Shown here piece after piece: positions 7,303 to 14,771 of a stretch of DNA of 18,330 bases; position 1 is the stretch's first letter; every line of letters begins with the position of its first letter. The translations under genes and the position numbers were made by a program. The notes below the pieces were generated by a model. It was not told the origin of the DNA. It saw only the letters and a list, made by a program, of their open reading frames with translations, and did not search any database. This stretch comes from Bacteroidales bacterium UBA1735. GTDB taxonomy: Bacteria > Bacteroidota > Bacteroidia > Bacteroidales > Paludibacteraceae. The stretch is taken from assembly GCA_002315745.1 (NCBI GenBank), contig DCID01000021.1:51539-69868 (forward strand), read 5' to 3'.

Positions 7303-8592
7303 ATGTTGAAACGAATAGGAATATTCTTATCCCTTGTCGCTATACTAGTCGGCTGTTCATCGGGAGGCAACACCCCGACGGAACCCATCCATGGCACTCT
7401 GACGGCGATCGTGACGTCGTACAACAGTGCCCAACTGACGGGCACCGTCCCCCTTGGCACCAAAGTGAACTTTGACAACAGCAGCCACAGCGGCAGCAGG
7501 GTAGGCGTCGGACAAACGGCACAGATGCTCATCACCGGTCTGCCACAAGGATGGATCACCTCCATGACCGTCTATGCCCACTCGAACAAAACGAGCGGCG
7601 CCGGCGAACTCACCCTATCCGTTGGCGACTCCACTTACCTGCACTATACCGGCACCATGGAGGACTGGATAGGCCACTATACAGAGACCGATGTGCCTCT
7701 CTCTACCTCGTGCGCGGCTATCTCGTACTGCCAGGAACCGATCCTCGTGACCCTCACCGGTACGACGAACTCGCTCTACCTCACCCAAGTAGCAATCACT
7801 TTCTCTACCTCCGCTCCCCCATGCGACACCATCTATCTGTCCTATTGGGATGCGAACATACCCGTCTTAGACACCCTCTGGGAAATGGTCTCCGGTACCG
7901 GCATCGACTTACCTACTTGCCCCACTATCTACCGTTCCGACAGCGACTGGGTACATGTGGGCTGGGTCACACAAGCCTCGATGGATACCCTGCTGCCACC
8001 TACCTATCTCCCGTGCGGCATGACCTATCACGCGGCGCAACATAAGCACTTATGGGCACTGTACCAATACTCCTCGACCCATAGACTCTATTCCGACACG
8101 ACCTATCAATCGGGCGAGTATGCGCTCGTGCGCACCAATGGCATGATGGCGCAAGGGGGCTGGAAAAAGAATAAGATCGCACACGATACCATCACCCTCA
8201 TGAAGGCAGAACAGACCTATCTATGGACAGCGGACTCTGTGGCGAAGGCCAATCGGTATAACTTAGACTTCGATCAAGATAGTGTCACCATCCAAGTCTT
8301 AGGTGCCCAATCGACCGAGTGGTTAGGCTATGCCGGTGATAAGACCACCACGTCCCCAACACCATGGGCATGGAAGCGTGCCGCAGAAGGTAGTATCTAC
8401 CTCTACCACGATATGCAACAGGATCCTCAACATGGCGCCTACGCCTATACCATTGGTATCGAAGGAACCGAAACGGAGACCACTATCCAACACCGACAAT
8501 CTCTGTGGAGAGAGACCGACACCTATTGGCTTCTTTTCCCCACACTTCATACCCCCGAACAGTCTTATCGTCGTTGGACAACTTTGAACTAA
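7303..8592 (+). CDS. Predicted lipoprotein with beta-rich modules, function unknown
   Basis: The 429-residue protein starts with a lipoprotein signal: MLKR, a hydrophobic stretch, and lipobox LVGC with Cys18 as the lipidated residue. The next residues are SSGGNTPTEP with no acidic cluster, so there is no clear Bacteroidota surface-export signal. The mature part is rich in Thr, Ser, Trp and Tyr and looks all-beta. It can be split at about residue 188 (CDTIYLSYWD). The C-terminal half has a segment with VHVGWV followed by TY and LWALYQY, recalling InlB-type repeat modules and the last module of the secreted protein at 14772. I do not recognise a catalytic motif. The start ATG follows an A-rich stretch rather than a Shine-Dalgarno sequence. 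The stop lies 6 bases before the addA-like start, so it may be co-transcribed with addAB without being functionally linked to it. Confidence 0.82.
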   Translation: MLKRIGIFLSLVAILVGCSSGGNTPTEPIHGTLTAIVTSYNSAQLTGTVPLGTKVNFDNSSHSGSRVGVGQTAQMLITGLPQGWITSMTVYAHSNKTSGAGELTLSVGDSTYLHYTGTMEDWIGHYTETDVPLSTSCAAISYCQEPILVTLTGTTNSLYLTQVAITFSTSAPPCDTIYLSYWDANIPVLDTLWEMVSGTGIDLPTCPTIYRSDSDWVHVGWVTQASMDTLLPPTYLPCGMTYHAAQHKHLWALYQYSSTHRLYSDTTYQSGEYALVRTNGMMAQGGWKKNKIAHDTITLMKAEQTYLWTADSVAKANRYNLDFDQDSVTIQVLGAQSTEWLGYAGDKTTTSPTPWAWKRAAEGSIYLYHDMQQDPQHGAYAYTIGIEGTETETTIQHRQSLWRETDTYWLLFPTLHTPEQSYRRWTTLN

Positions 8593-8598
8593 AACATC

Positions 8599-11500
8599 AT
8601 GGCATCGGATCAACATCTATATGTACGCAGTGCATCGGCGGGGTCAGGTAAGACCTACACGCTGGCAGCACACTATATCGCCCTCCTCCTTCATGGAGAG
8701 CGCTATCAGTCCATTCTTGCTGTCACTTTTACCAACAAAGCTACCGCCGAGATGAAGGAGCGTATCGTCACTTACCTCCACGCCATGGCGCGAGAGACTT
8801 CGCTCCCCGAGACACAAGGGTTCATCCGCCGTGTACGCCAGATCAGTGCCGAGTTAGGGTATGACACCGCGCCACTCACCGATGCCTATTGTGCCCAAGA
8901 AGCCGAACGGCTCTTCCTCACTATCCTCTCCGACTACGATAACATGCGCGTCAGCACCATCGACGCTTTCCTCCAATCCCTCTTAGCAGGTATGGTGCAA
9001 GCCATCGGTGGCGCTATCGGTTACGGCATCGAACTGGACACCAAGAGGGTGATCGCTGATGCCACTGACCAACTCCTCACTGTCGGTGCACAATCTGCGC
9101 CTATTCGAGCATCTATCGTGCGATATATGGGCGAACAGATGGATGCGGAGAAGAACTGGGACATTCGCAACGGATTGATGGAGGTGGCGAAAGAACTCTA
9201 TTCGGAGGCGGTGCTCAAGAACGATACGCATCTGGTCTTAGACGATATCGCACTCTCTAAATTCCGCCAGCAACAATCGTGGCGACAACCGGCTCTCATC
9301 ACCGCATTACAGCAGGCGCTGAACGCATGCAGTACCTTCACCGATGCCGACTTCAAAAATGGCAAATGGTACACCGGACGTATCCGTGCCTATCAGGAGA
9401 CCTTAGAGGGTAAATCCATCCAACTCAAGGATGCATTTGCACCCTTCAGTAAAACGGTACTTAAGGCGATCGATAGTGCCGACGAATTTGCTACAGTCTA
9501 TCGGGGTAATGGTTCCCCCGAAGTTGTCCGTGCCGCCTTATGCCGTCTTAGCATCGTGGCTGCTCAGTGCCGCAAAGCGTATATACAAGACAAATTATTG
9601 ACCAAACACCTCAATGACCTCGTGCTCATGCAGCACCTCAAGACCATCATCGAGGATGCCCTTAAAACCAATAACAACCGTCTGCTCTCGCTGACCGCTA
9701 ACACCCTCGCCAAAGCCCTTGCACCCGGTGATGCCGACTTCATCTTGGAGAAAGCAGGTATTCGTTACCGCCATATCATGCTCGATGAGTTCCAGGACAC
9801 CAGTGCCTTGCAGTGGGATAACTTCAAGCTCCTGCTGCAGGAGATCCTCTCCCAAGCCGGTAGCACCCTGATCGTGGGTGATATCAAGCAGTCTATCTAC
9901 CGCTGGCGCAATGGTGACTGGAAGATCATGGCTAACCTGCCTACCGAATGGACGGCTCACTACAACACCGAGGTCGAACCACTGACATGCAATTTCCGCT
10001 CCGAGAAAGAGATAGTGCTCTTTAACATACGGCTCTTCCACGCCCTCTCCCAAGCGGAGCAAGGCGATATACCTGCCCTCTATAACGAAGGATATGGTAC
10101 CAAGCCCGATGCCTCTTTCTATCGTGCCGGCCATGACCACGGCTATGTGCGGCTGCATCGTTATACCAAGACCGGCAATAGCGCCGAAGCCAATCAAGCA
10201 CTTCGCGTACAGCGCATCACCGATATGTTCGACGATATCGTTCGACTCCTCGAACACGGTGTCGAAGCACGCGATATGATGATCCTCATTCGTCAAAACA
10301 AAGAGGCACTCTTCATCATGCATATCTTAGACACCCTGCGGCAGCAACCCGAATATGCTGCCCTCCAGCGTGTGCGCATCATATCCAATGACTGTTTCAA
10401 ATTGACATATAGCCCTTCTGTTCGCGTCATCATCGCCGCCTTGAGGGTACTCTACCTGCACGACCCCGTGTCGCAGGCTTACCTACACTATGTCTATCCT
10501 ACTATACCCATCGAAGACTTGACTGCCTTGATAGCACAGCCTATCTCCTTACCCGATGTGGTCGAAGGCATCATCCGCCTCTACCTCTGCCAAGACGGGC
10601 AGTTCGTTGGACAGGACTTGGCTTACTTGACGGCTTTGGTGGACAAGATCAAAGCCTATGTCGCTACCGACGGCTCGGATGGTACGGCTTTCCTACGCTA
10701 CTGGGACGATGTGATGAACGAACAATCGATCCCCGCTTCGGACGAGAACGGCATACAACTTATGACCATCCATGCCTCGAAAGGCTTAGAGGCGAAGAAT
10801 GTGTTCATCCCCTTCTGCAATGGCAAAATGGAGGAGGATCGTCAGGGTAACAAACTCTGGTGTCAGGTGCCACAACTACACACCTCCGAAGGCGAAACGG
10901 CTATCTTACCTATCCCGCTGACCGAGGTGATGACCGAGGTGGGTTTCGAGCAGGAGTATGAACAGGAGCATTATCTGCAGCGTATCGATAACCTCAATAT
11001 CCTCTACGTCGCGTTCACGCGTGCCGCTGAGCGATTGTACATCGGTGTCGATTCGACGCATCTCGTAGCGTCCTATTGCGATCAGGACGAGTATGGCACG
11101 GAGTTCTGGACGACACCCGCCGAGAAGCAGGAGCAGCGCAAATCAGAACCTTTCTCCTTCGCCCATGCCCAAGAGATACCCGCTTCTTTCTATTCCTCCG
11201 AACGACATATCCAGTTCGAACAATCGCAGGACTCCCGCAACTATGGCTGGGACATCGTCTCCATGCCTTTAAACGAGACGGCACAGGAGATGGATAGACG
11301 GGCTTTAGGTACACTCTGCCACGAACTGCTGGCGAAGATCCGGCTCTATGCCTCCACCGACGAAGCGAAGCAGGCTGTCGAAGATACCGTCAAGGAGGCA
11401 TACAACCGGGGTATGATACCTACGCCCGAACTGCAAGCCGAAATAACAACCTTACTCACCTCTACCGTCTCTCACCCCGATATGGCGTCCTTCTTTATCG

Positions 11501-11763
11501 GCGACTGGGAAGTGCTGTGCGAGGAGGCGGTGCTATACATCAATGAACATCACGAAGTCGAAGAACGCCGTATGGATAGGGTAGTGCGCACAGCCGATAA
11601 GGCGCATGCCATCGTTATTGATTATAAATTTGGTAAGGACGATCCCAAGTACGACCTGCAAGTCAAACGCTATATCGCTATCTGCCATCAGATGGGTTAT
11701 CATCACGTGCAGGGTTATCTATGGATTGCCCAGGATCAGCAACTCCTTCCTGTTAATCCATAA
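8599..11763 (+). CDS. addA: AddA/RecB-like UvrD-family helicase with C-terminal PD-(D/E)XK nuclease
   Basis: A 1054-residue superfamily 1 helicase-nuclease. Helicase motifs in order: Walker A ASAGSGKTYTLA (GSGKT at 15-19), Ia ILAVTFTNKATAEMKERI, II MLDEFQDTS (D396-E397), III IVGDIKQSIYRWR, IV TCNFRSE, V LMTIHASKGLEAKNVFIP and VI LYVAFTRAAERLYIG. The nuclease follows at about 900-1054: GTLCHELL (H908), D993 in RMDRV, D1008-Y-K1010, and QVKRY (Q1021, Y1025). All nuclease residues are present, so both activities should be intact. With the next gene it probably forms the AddAB complex, which resects double-strand breaks for RecA loading and degrades linear DNA. The start is the ATG giving an N-terminus 14 residues ahead of Walker A, normal for the family. 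AddA is favoured over RecB because the partner is AddB-like. Confidence 0.92.
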   Translation: MASDQHLYVRSASAGSGKTYTLAAHYIALLLHGERYQSILAVTFTNKATAEMKERIVTYLHAMARETSLPETQGFIRRVRQISAELGYDTAPLTDAYCAQEAERLFLTILSDYDNMRVSTIDAFLQSLLAGMVQAIGGAIGYGIELDTKRVIADATDQLLTVGAQSAPIRASIVRYMGEQMDAEKNWDIRNGLMEVAKELYSEAVLKNDTHLVLDDIALSKFRQQQSWRQPALITALQQALNACSTFTDADFKNGKWYTGRIRAYQETLEGKSIQLKDAFAPFSKTVLKAIDSADEFATVYRGNGSPEVVRAALCRLSIVAAQCRKAYIQDKLLTKHLNDLVLMQHLKTIIEDALKTNNNRLLSLTANTLAKALAPGDADFILEKAGIRYRHIMLDEFQDTSALQWDNFKLLLQEILSQAGSTLIVGDIKQSIYRWRNGDWKIMANLPTEWTAHYNTEVEPLTCNFRSEKEIVLFNIRLFHALSQAEQGDIPALYNEGYGTKPDASFYRAGHDHGYVRLHRYTKTGNSAEANQALRVQRITDMFDDIVRLLEHGVEARDMMILIRQNKEALFIMHILDTLRQQPEYAALQRVRIISNDCFKLTYSPSVRVIIAALRVLYLHDPVSQAYLHYVYPTIPIEDLTALIAQPISLPDVVEGIIRLYLCQDGQFVGQDLAYLTALVDKIKAYVATDGSDGTAFLRYWDDVMNEQSIPASDENGIQLMTIHASKGLEAKNVFIPFCNGKMEEDRQGNKLWCQVPQLHTSEGETAILPIPLTEVMTEVGFEQEYEQEHYLQRIDNLNILYVAFTRAAERLYIGVDSTHLVASYCDQDEYGTEFWTTPAEKQEQRKSEPFSFAHAQEIPASFYSSERHIQFEQSQDSRNYGWDIVSMPLNETAQEMDRRALGTLCHELLAKIRLYASTDEAKQAVEDTVKEAYNRGMIPTPELQAEITTLLTSTVSHPDMASFFIGDWEVLCEEAVLYINEHHEVEERRMDRVVRTADKAHAIVIDYKFGKDDPKYDLQVKRYIAICHQMGYHHVQGYLWIAQDQQLLPVNP

Positions 11764-11775
11764 AAACATGGACTT

Positions 11776-14406
11776 ATGAACACTTTTCTACATACCGTCC
11801 TATCAGATCTCATCCAGCGTGTAGGCTTAGAGGGTCTCTCCCATACGACACTCGTCTTCCCCATGCAGCGTGCCGGCCTCTTCGCCAAACAGGAGATAGC
11901 CTCCTACCTCTCGGCTTCTATAGATTCTAGAGACCCTAGTGACCCTAGAGACCCTAGAGCTTCTAGAGAGTCTAGAGCTTCTAGCCCTATCATCCTCCCG
12001 CACTTCACGACGATCGACGCCCTCGCCGACTCGCTGTGCACCTTGCGTGACGAAGAAGAACTCGTCTCCGTCTGCCGCCTCTACGAGGCGTATTGTCAGC
12101 ATATCGACACCGACCCCATGCCCGTCGATGTCTTCTACGGATGGGGACTGCAACTGCTCAACGATTTCTCGGCAGTCGATATGGCACTCGTGCCCATGCA
12201 GCAGGTCTTAGACAATGCCGCTACTGCCTCCCTCATGGACAGTGACTCTCTCGATGAGGAGGTGCGCCAACGGCTCTTGACGCTCTTAGGCGAACAGGGT
12301 GCTAATAAATCCATACGGCACTATTTCCAATCCCTCTGGGACAAACTGCCCGCTATCTACGACACTTTCCATCGCAGCCAACTGGCGGACGGAGTAGGGA
12401 GCAAAGGGGCGAAAGCACGGTGGGTGATAGAGCATTTTGACGAAGTACAGGATAGGCTCAATCACCGCACCTTCGTCTTCATCGGCTTCAATTACCTCTT
12501 AGGCGCAGAACGCCGTCTCATGGAACTCATCCAAGCCCATACACCTACGCTCTTCTACTGGGACTATGACCCTTCTTTCACCCTAGACGCTTCGGTCTAT
12601 CACTTCCTCCGAGACGACATCACCCACTTTGGCAACTGCTTACCCGATGCCCCATCGGTCTATACTCCTTCAGCGCAGCGGTCTATGCAAGCCCTCGCCT
12701 GCCAATCCTCCACCGCCCAATCCCGCTATGTCCACGACTGGCTGCTTGCCCACCATCGTCCCGGTGACAAGACCGCTATCGTCCTCGCCGACGAGTCGAT
12801 GTTACAGTCGGTGATCTATGCCATCCCCGATGACTACCGCGTCAATATCACCAAAGGTTTTCCCTTACGACAAACCTATATCTACGCCCGGGCGATACAA
12901 CTATTGGAACACCTCGACGAGACGGCTCCCATGGATGCTTCGTTAGATAGTCTCGCTAAGCAGTTAGAGGCGGAATATAAAGCCACCGCTACCGAGGAGC
13001 GTCAGTCTTGGCAGTCTATCCTTGCCGACGAAGCCTATTATCGTACCCAACTCGTCATTCGCCAACTGCGGGTGCTCTTAGATCGGAACGACTTTATCCG
13101 TCGCACCCTCTCGTCCTATAAGCTGCTGCGTAGTCTCTTGCGTCGTCAGTTAGAGATGGTCTCTATTCCTTTCCATGGCGAACCCGTGACCGATATTCAG
13201 ATCATCGGTGTACTCGAGACCCGTTTGCTCGACTTTAACCATGTGCTTATCCTCAATGTCGAAGAGGGAGTAGTGCCCAATACGCGTGTCGATCACTCTT
13301 TCTTGCCCTATGACCTGCGCAAGGCGTATGGCATGCAGACACGCGACGAGGAGGCTAAGATATATGCCTATAACTTCTTCCGCCTTATTCGCCGACCGCA
13401 GGATGTTACCTTCACTTTCTCCGAAGCGACGACTGAGATGGGCAAGAAGACCCTCTCGCGCTTCCTCATGCAGTTACTCGCTTCGCCTGCCTATGCCGTC
13501 GAGCGCTACCGCTTAACCGAGCTAGCGACCTGTGTACCTTATGCTTTACCCGATACCCAGTGGCAACCCTCCGATCAGCGTCCTGACCACCTCTCGCCTT
13601 CGGCTATCAATGACTATATCGAGTGCCCGCGGGAGTTCTACCTCAAGCATATCCAACACCTACACGAACCCGATCAGGACACGACCATGCTCTCTGTGTC
13701 CACTTTTGGTACGCTCGTGCACGAGACCTTATCTGCCGTCTATCAGCACCATGCCGATCCGCGACAGGCGTTGGAACAGGCGTATCGTAAGTACCACCTT
13801 CCTATCGAGCAGCATGAGGCGGAGAACTTCGTTATCCTCAAGATGGTGGATCAGGTCATTCAGCGCGACCAGCAGTATCCTGTGGTACAATCGATTGCGT
13901 ACGAGTTAGATCGTCATTGGGATGTCGATTATGGGGTAGGTACCGTGTCCTTAGAGGGTAAGATTGACCGCCTCGATATCGTCGAAGAGGATGGGGTACA
14001 TTACCTCCGTGTGCTGGATTATAAGACCGGTGGATATCATGCCGCCAAACTGAAGTTTGACACATGGGACGAACTCTTCTCTAACCATGATAAGAGTTAC
14101 GCTTTGCAGACGCTTATCTACTGCGCCCTCTTGCTGCATGACATGCCCTCTGCCACCTGCAACAGCCCGCAGGGCGTGCAACCTCAACTCCTCTTCCTCC
14201 GTGCCCTCTCTGCCGACCCGCATGTCCAGTATGCCAATGCTCCGGTAACCGATTATCACCTCTGTGCGCAGCCTTTTGAGGAAGCGCTGACGGCTAAGAT
14301 CCGCGAGATCATGACCGCCACCTCTTTCCCCATGGCAGACGAATCCGTATGCCAGGACAGCTACTGCCCCTTCCACCTCCTCTGCAACCGCGAAAAAAAT
14401 CAATAA
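11776..14406 (+). CDS. addB: AddB-like subunit with PD-(D/E)XK nuclease and probable iron-sulphur cysteines
   Basis: An 876-residue partner of the helicase gene that starts 12 bases downstream of its stop. The N-terminal part is a poorly conserved helicase-like region, as in AddB proteins. The C-terminal nuclease has SPSAINDYIECPREFYLK (Cys617), FGTLVHETL, GKIDRLD, catalytic LDYKTGG (D748, K750) and LQTLIYC in the QxxxY position. The tail has cysteines C859, C864 and C870. Together with C617 these match the four-cysteine iron-sulphur cluster that staples AddB nuclease domains, though the first tail spacing is 4 residues where the Bacillus protein has 2. Residues about 51-70 are a low-complexity Ser/Arg/Asp/Pro stretch encoded by a 9-base DNA repeat (separate entry). 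Expected role: second nuclease and Chi-scanning subunit of AddAB. Confidence 0.87.
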   Translation: MNTFLHTVLSDLIQRVGLEGLSHTTLVFPMQRAGLFAKQEIASYLSASIDSRDPSDPRDPRASRESRASSPIILPHFTTIDALADSLCTLRDEEELVSVCRLYEAYCQHIDTDPMPVDVFYGWGLQLLNDFSAVDMALVPMQQVLDNAATASLMDSDSLDEEVRQRLLTLLGEQGANKSIRHYFQSLWDKLPAIYDTFHRSQLADGVGSKGAKARWVIEHFDEVQDRLNHRTFVFIGFNYLLGAERRLMELIQAHTPTLFYWDYDPSFTLDASVYHFLRDDITHFGNCLPDAPSVYTPSAQRSMQALACQSSTAQSRYVHDWLLAHHRPGDKTAIVLADESMLQSVIYAIPDDYRVNITKGFPLRQTYIYARAIQLLEHLDETAPMDASLDSLAKQLEAEYKATATEERQSWQSILADEAYYRTQLVIRQLRVLLDRNDFIRRTLSSYKLLRSLLRRQLEMVSIPFHGEPVTDIQIIGVLETRLLDFNHVLILNVEEGVVPNTRVDHSFLPYDLRKAYGMQTRDEEAKIYAYNFFRLIRRPQDVTFTFSEATTEMGKKTLSRFLMQLLASPAYAVERYRLTELATCVPYALPDTQWQPSDQRPDHLSPSAINDYIECPREFYLKHIQHLHEPDQDTTMLSVSTFGTLVHETLSAVYQHHADPRQALEQAYRKYHLPIEQHEAENFVILKMVDQVIQRDQQYPVVQSIAYELDRHWDVDYGVGTVSLEGKIDRLDIVEEDGVHYLRVLDYKTGGYHAAKLKFDTWDELFSNHDKSYALQTLIYCALLLHDMPSATCNSPQGVQPQLLFLRALSADPHVQYANAPVTDYHLCAQPFEEALTAKIREIMTATSFPMADESVCQDSYCPFHLLCNREKNQ
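11927..11984 (+). repeat. In-frame 9-base CTAG minisatellite inside addB
   Basis: CTAG occurs at 11927, 11936, 11945, 11954, 11963, 11972 and 11981, seven times at exactly 9-base spacing, with variable 5-base fillers such as AGACC and AGCTT. Because 9 is a multiple of 3, the array keeps the reading frame and encodes repeated SRD/DPR/RAS-type triplets (residues about 51-70). The same CTAG-plus-5 unit recurs between genes at 16536-16628. Confidence 0.92.
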
Positions 14407-14429
14407 AAATGTTTTTTTTTCCAAAAAAA

Positions 14430-14461
14430 CTTGCATATGTTAAAAATTTGTTGTACTTTTG
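14430..14461 (+). promoter_or_regulatory. Bacteroidota-type promoter for the structured leader and secreted protein
   Basis: A -7 box TACTTTTG at 14454-14461 fits TAnnTTTG. A TTG at 14431-14433 (CTTG from 14430) lies 20 bases upstream, at the -33 box position. The expected start of transcription is near 14468. An A/T-rich stretch with T10 lies just upstream (14412-14421) but has no GC-rich stem and so is not a convincing terminator for addB. Confidence 0.75.
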
Positions 14462-14467
14462 CGGCAA

Positions 14468-14771
14468 ATTTCGTGAAAGCGAGCGTCGCCGACAGACGTT
14501 AAACAGCGGGACATAGCAATATAGCGTTGTAAGCCAAACTTGATTACTAGAAAACTTCGACACTTTTCAGTAATTACTTACTTATTCAAGTACGGTTTTT
14601 GCACGCTCACGTAGTCGCGTGAGTTTTTCCGTGCATTTATTTGAATAAGTAAGGTAGTCGAAGACCTCTAGTAATCAAATGAAGCGAACGAAAAGTTCAC
14701 GCTTTTTTGTGCGTGTAACCCAGAGATTTTTAGTAAGATTTTGAAATACTAACTTTTAAATATTTATAATT
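14468..14771 (+). ncRNA. Long structured 5' leader (candidate cis-regulatory or independent RNA)
   Basis: About 300 bases lie between the predicted transcription start and the next start codon, with no convincing long ORF. The core is a rod. TTGATTACTAGA (14540-14551) pairs with TCTAGTAATCAA (14667-14678); after a 3x3 internal loop CTTCGAC (14555-14561) pairs with GTCGAAG (14657-14663); after an asymmetric bulge (16 against 4 bases) TTACTTATTCAA (14578-14589) pairs with TTGAATAAGTAA (14641-14652). An apical hairpin CTCACG (14606-14611) with CGTGAG (14618-14623) is followed by T5. A second hairpin pairs GTTCACGC (14695-14702) with GCGTGTAAC (14711-14719), one bulged T. That is 31 paired bases in the rod arms alone, so folding is very likely; the function is unknown. 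Confidence 0.65.

Noticed and set aside
9595..10323. 242-codon ORF on the - strand
   Set aside because: It lies wholly within addA opposite its helicase motifs, and its translation shows no recognisable domain; it is a shadow of a GC-rich coding sequence.
14407..14429. Terminator for addB in the T10 stretch
   Set aside because: A T-run is present but there is no GC-containing hairpin in front of it.
14540..14678. Invertible promoter flanked by 12-base inverted repeats
   Set aside because: The only promoter match lies outside the repeats, no TAnnTTTG is seen inside on either strand, and the nested order of several inverted repeats fits RNA folding better. No recombinase gene is present in the window.
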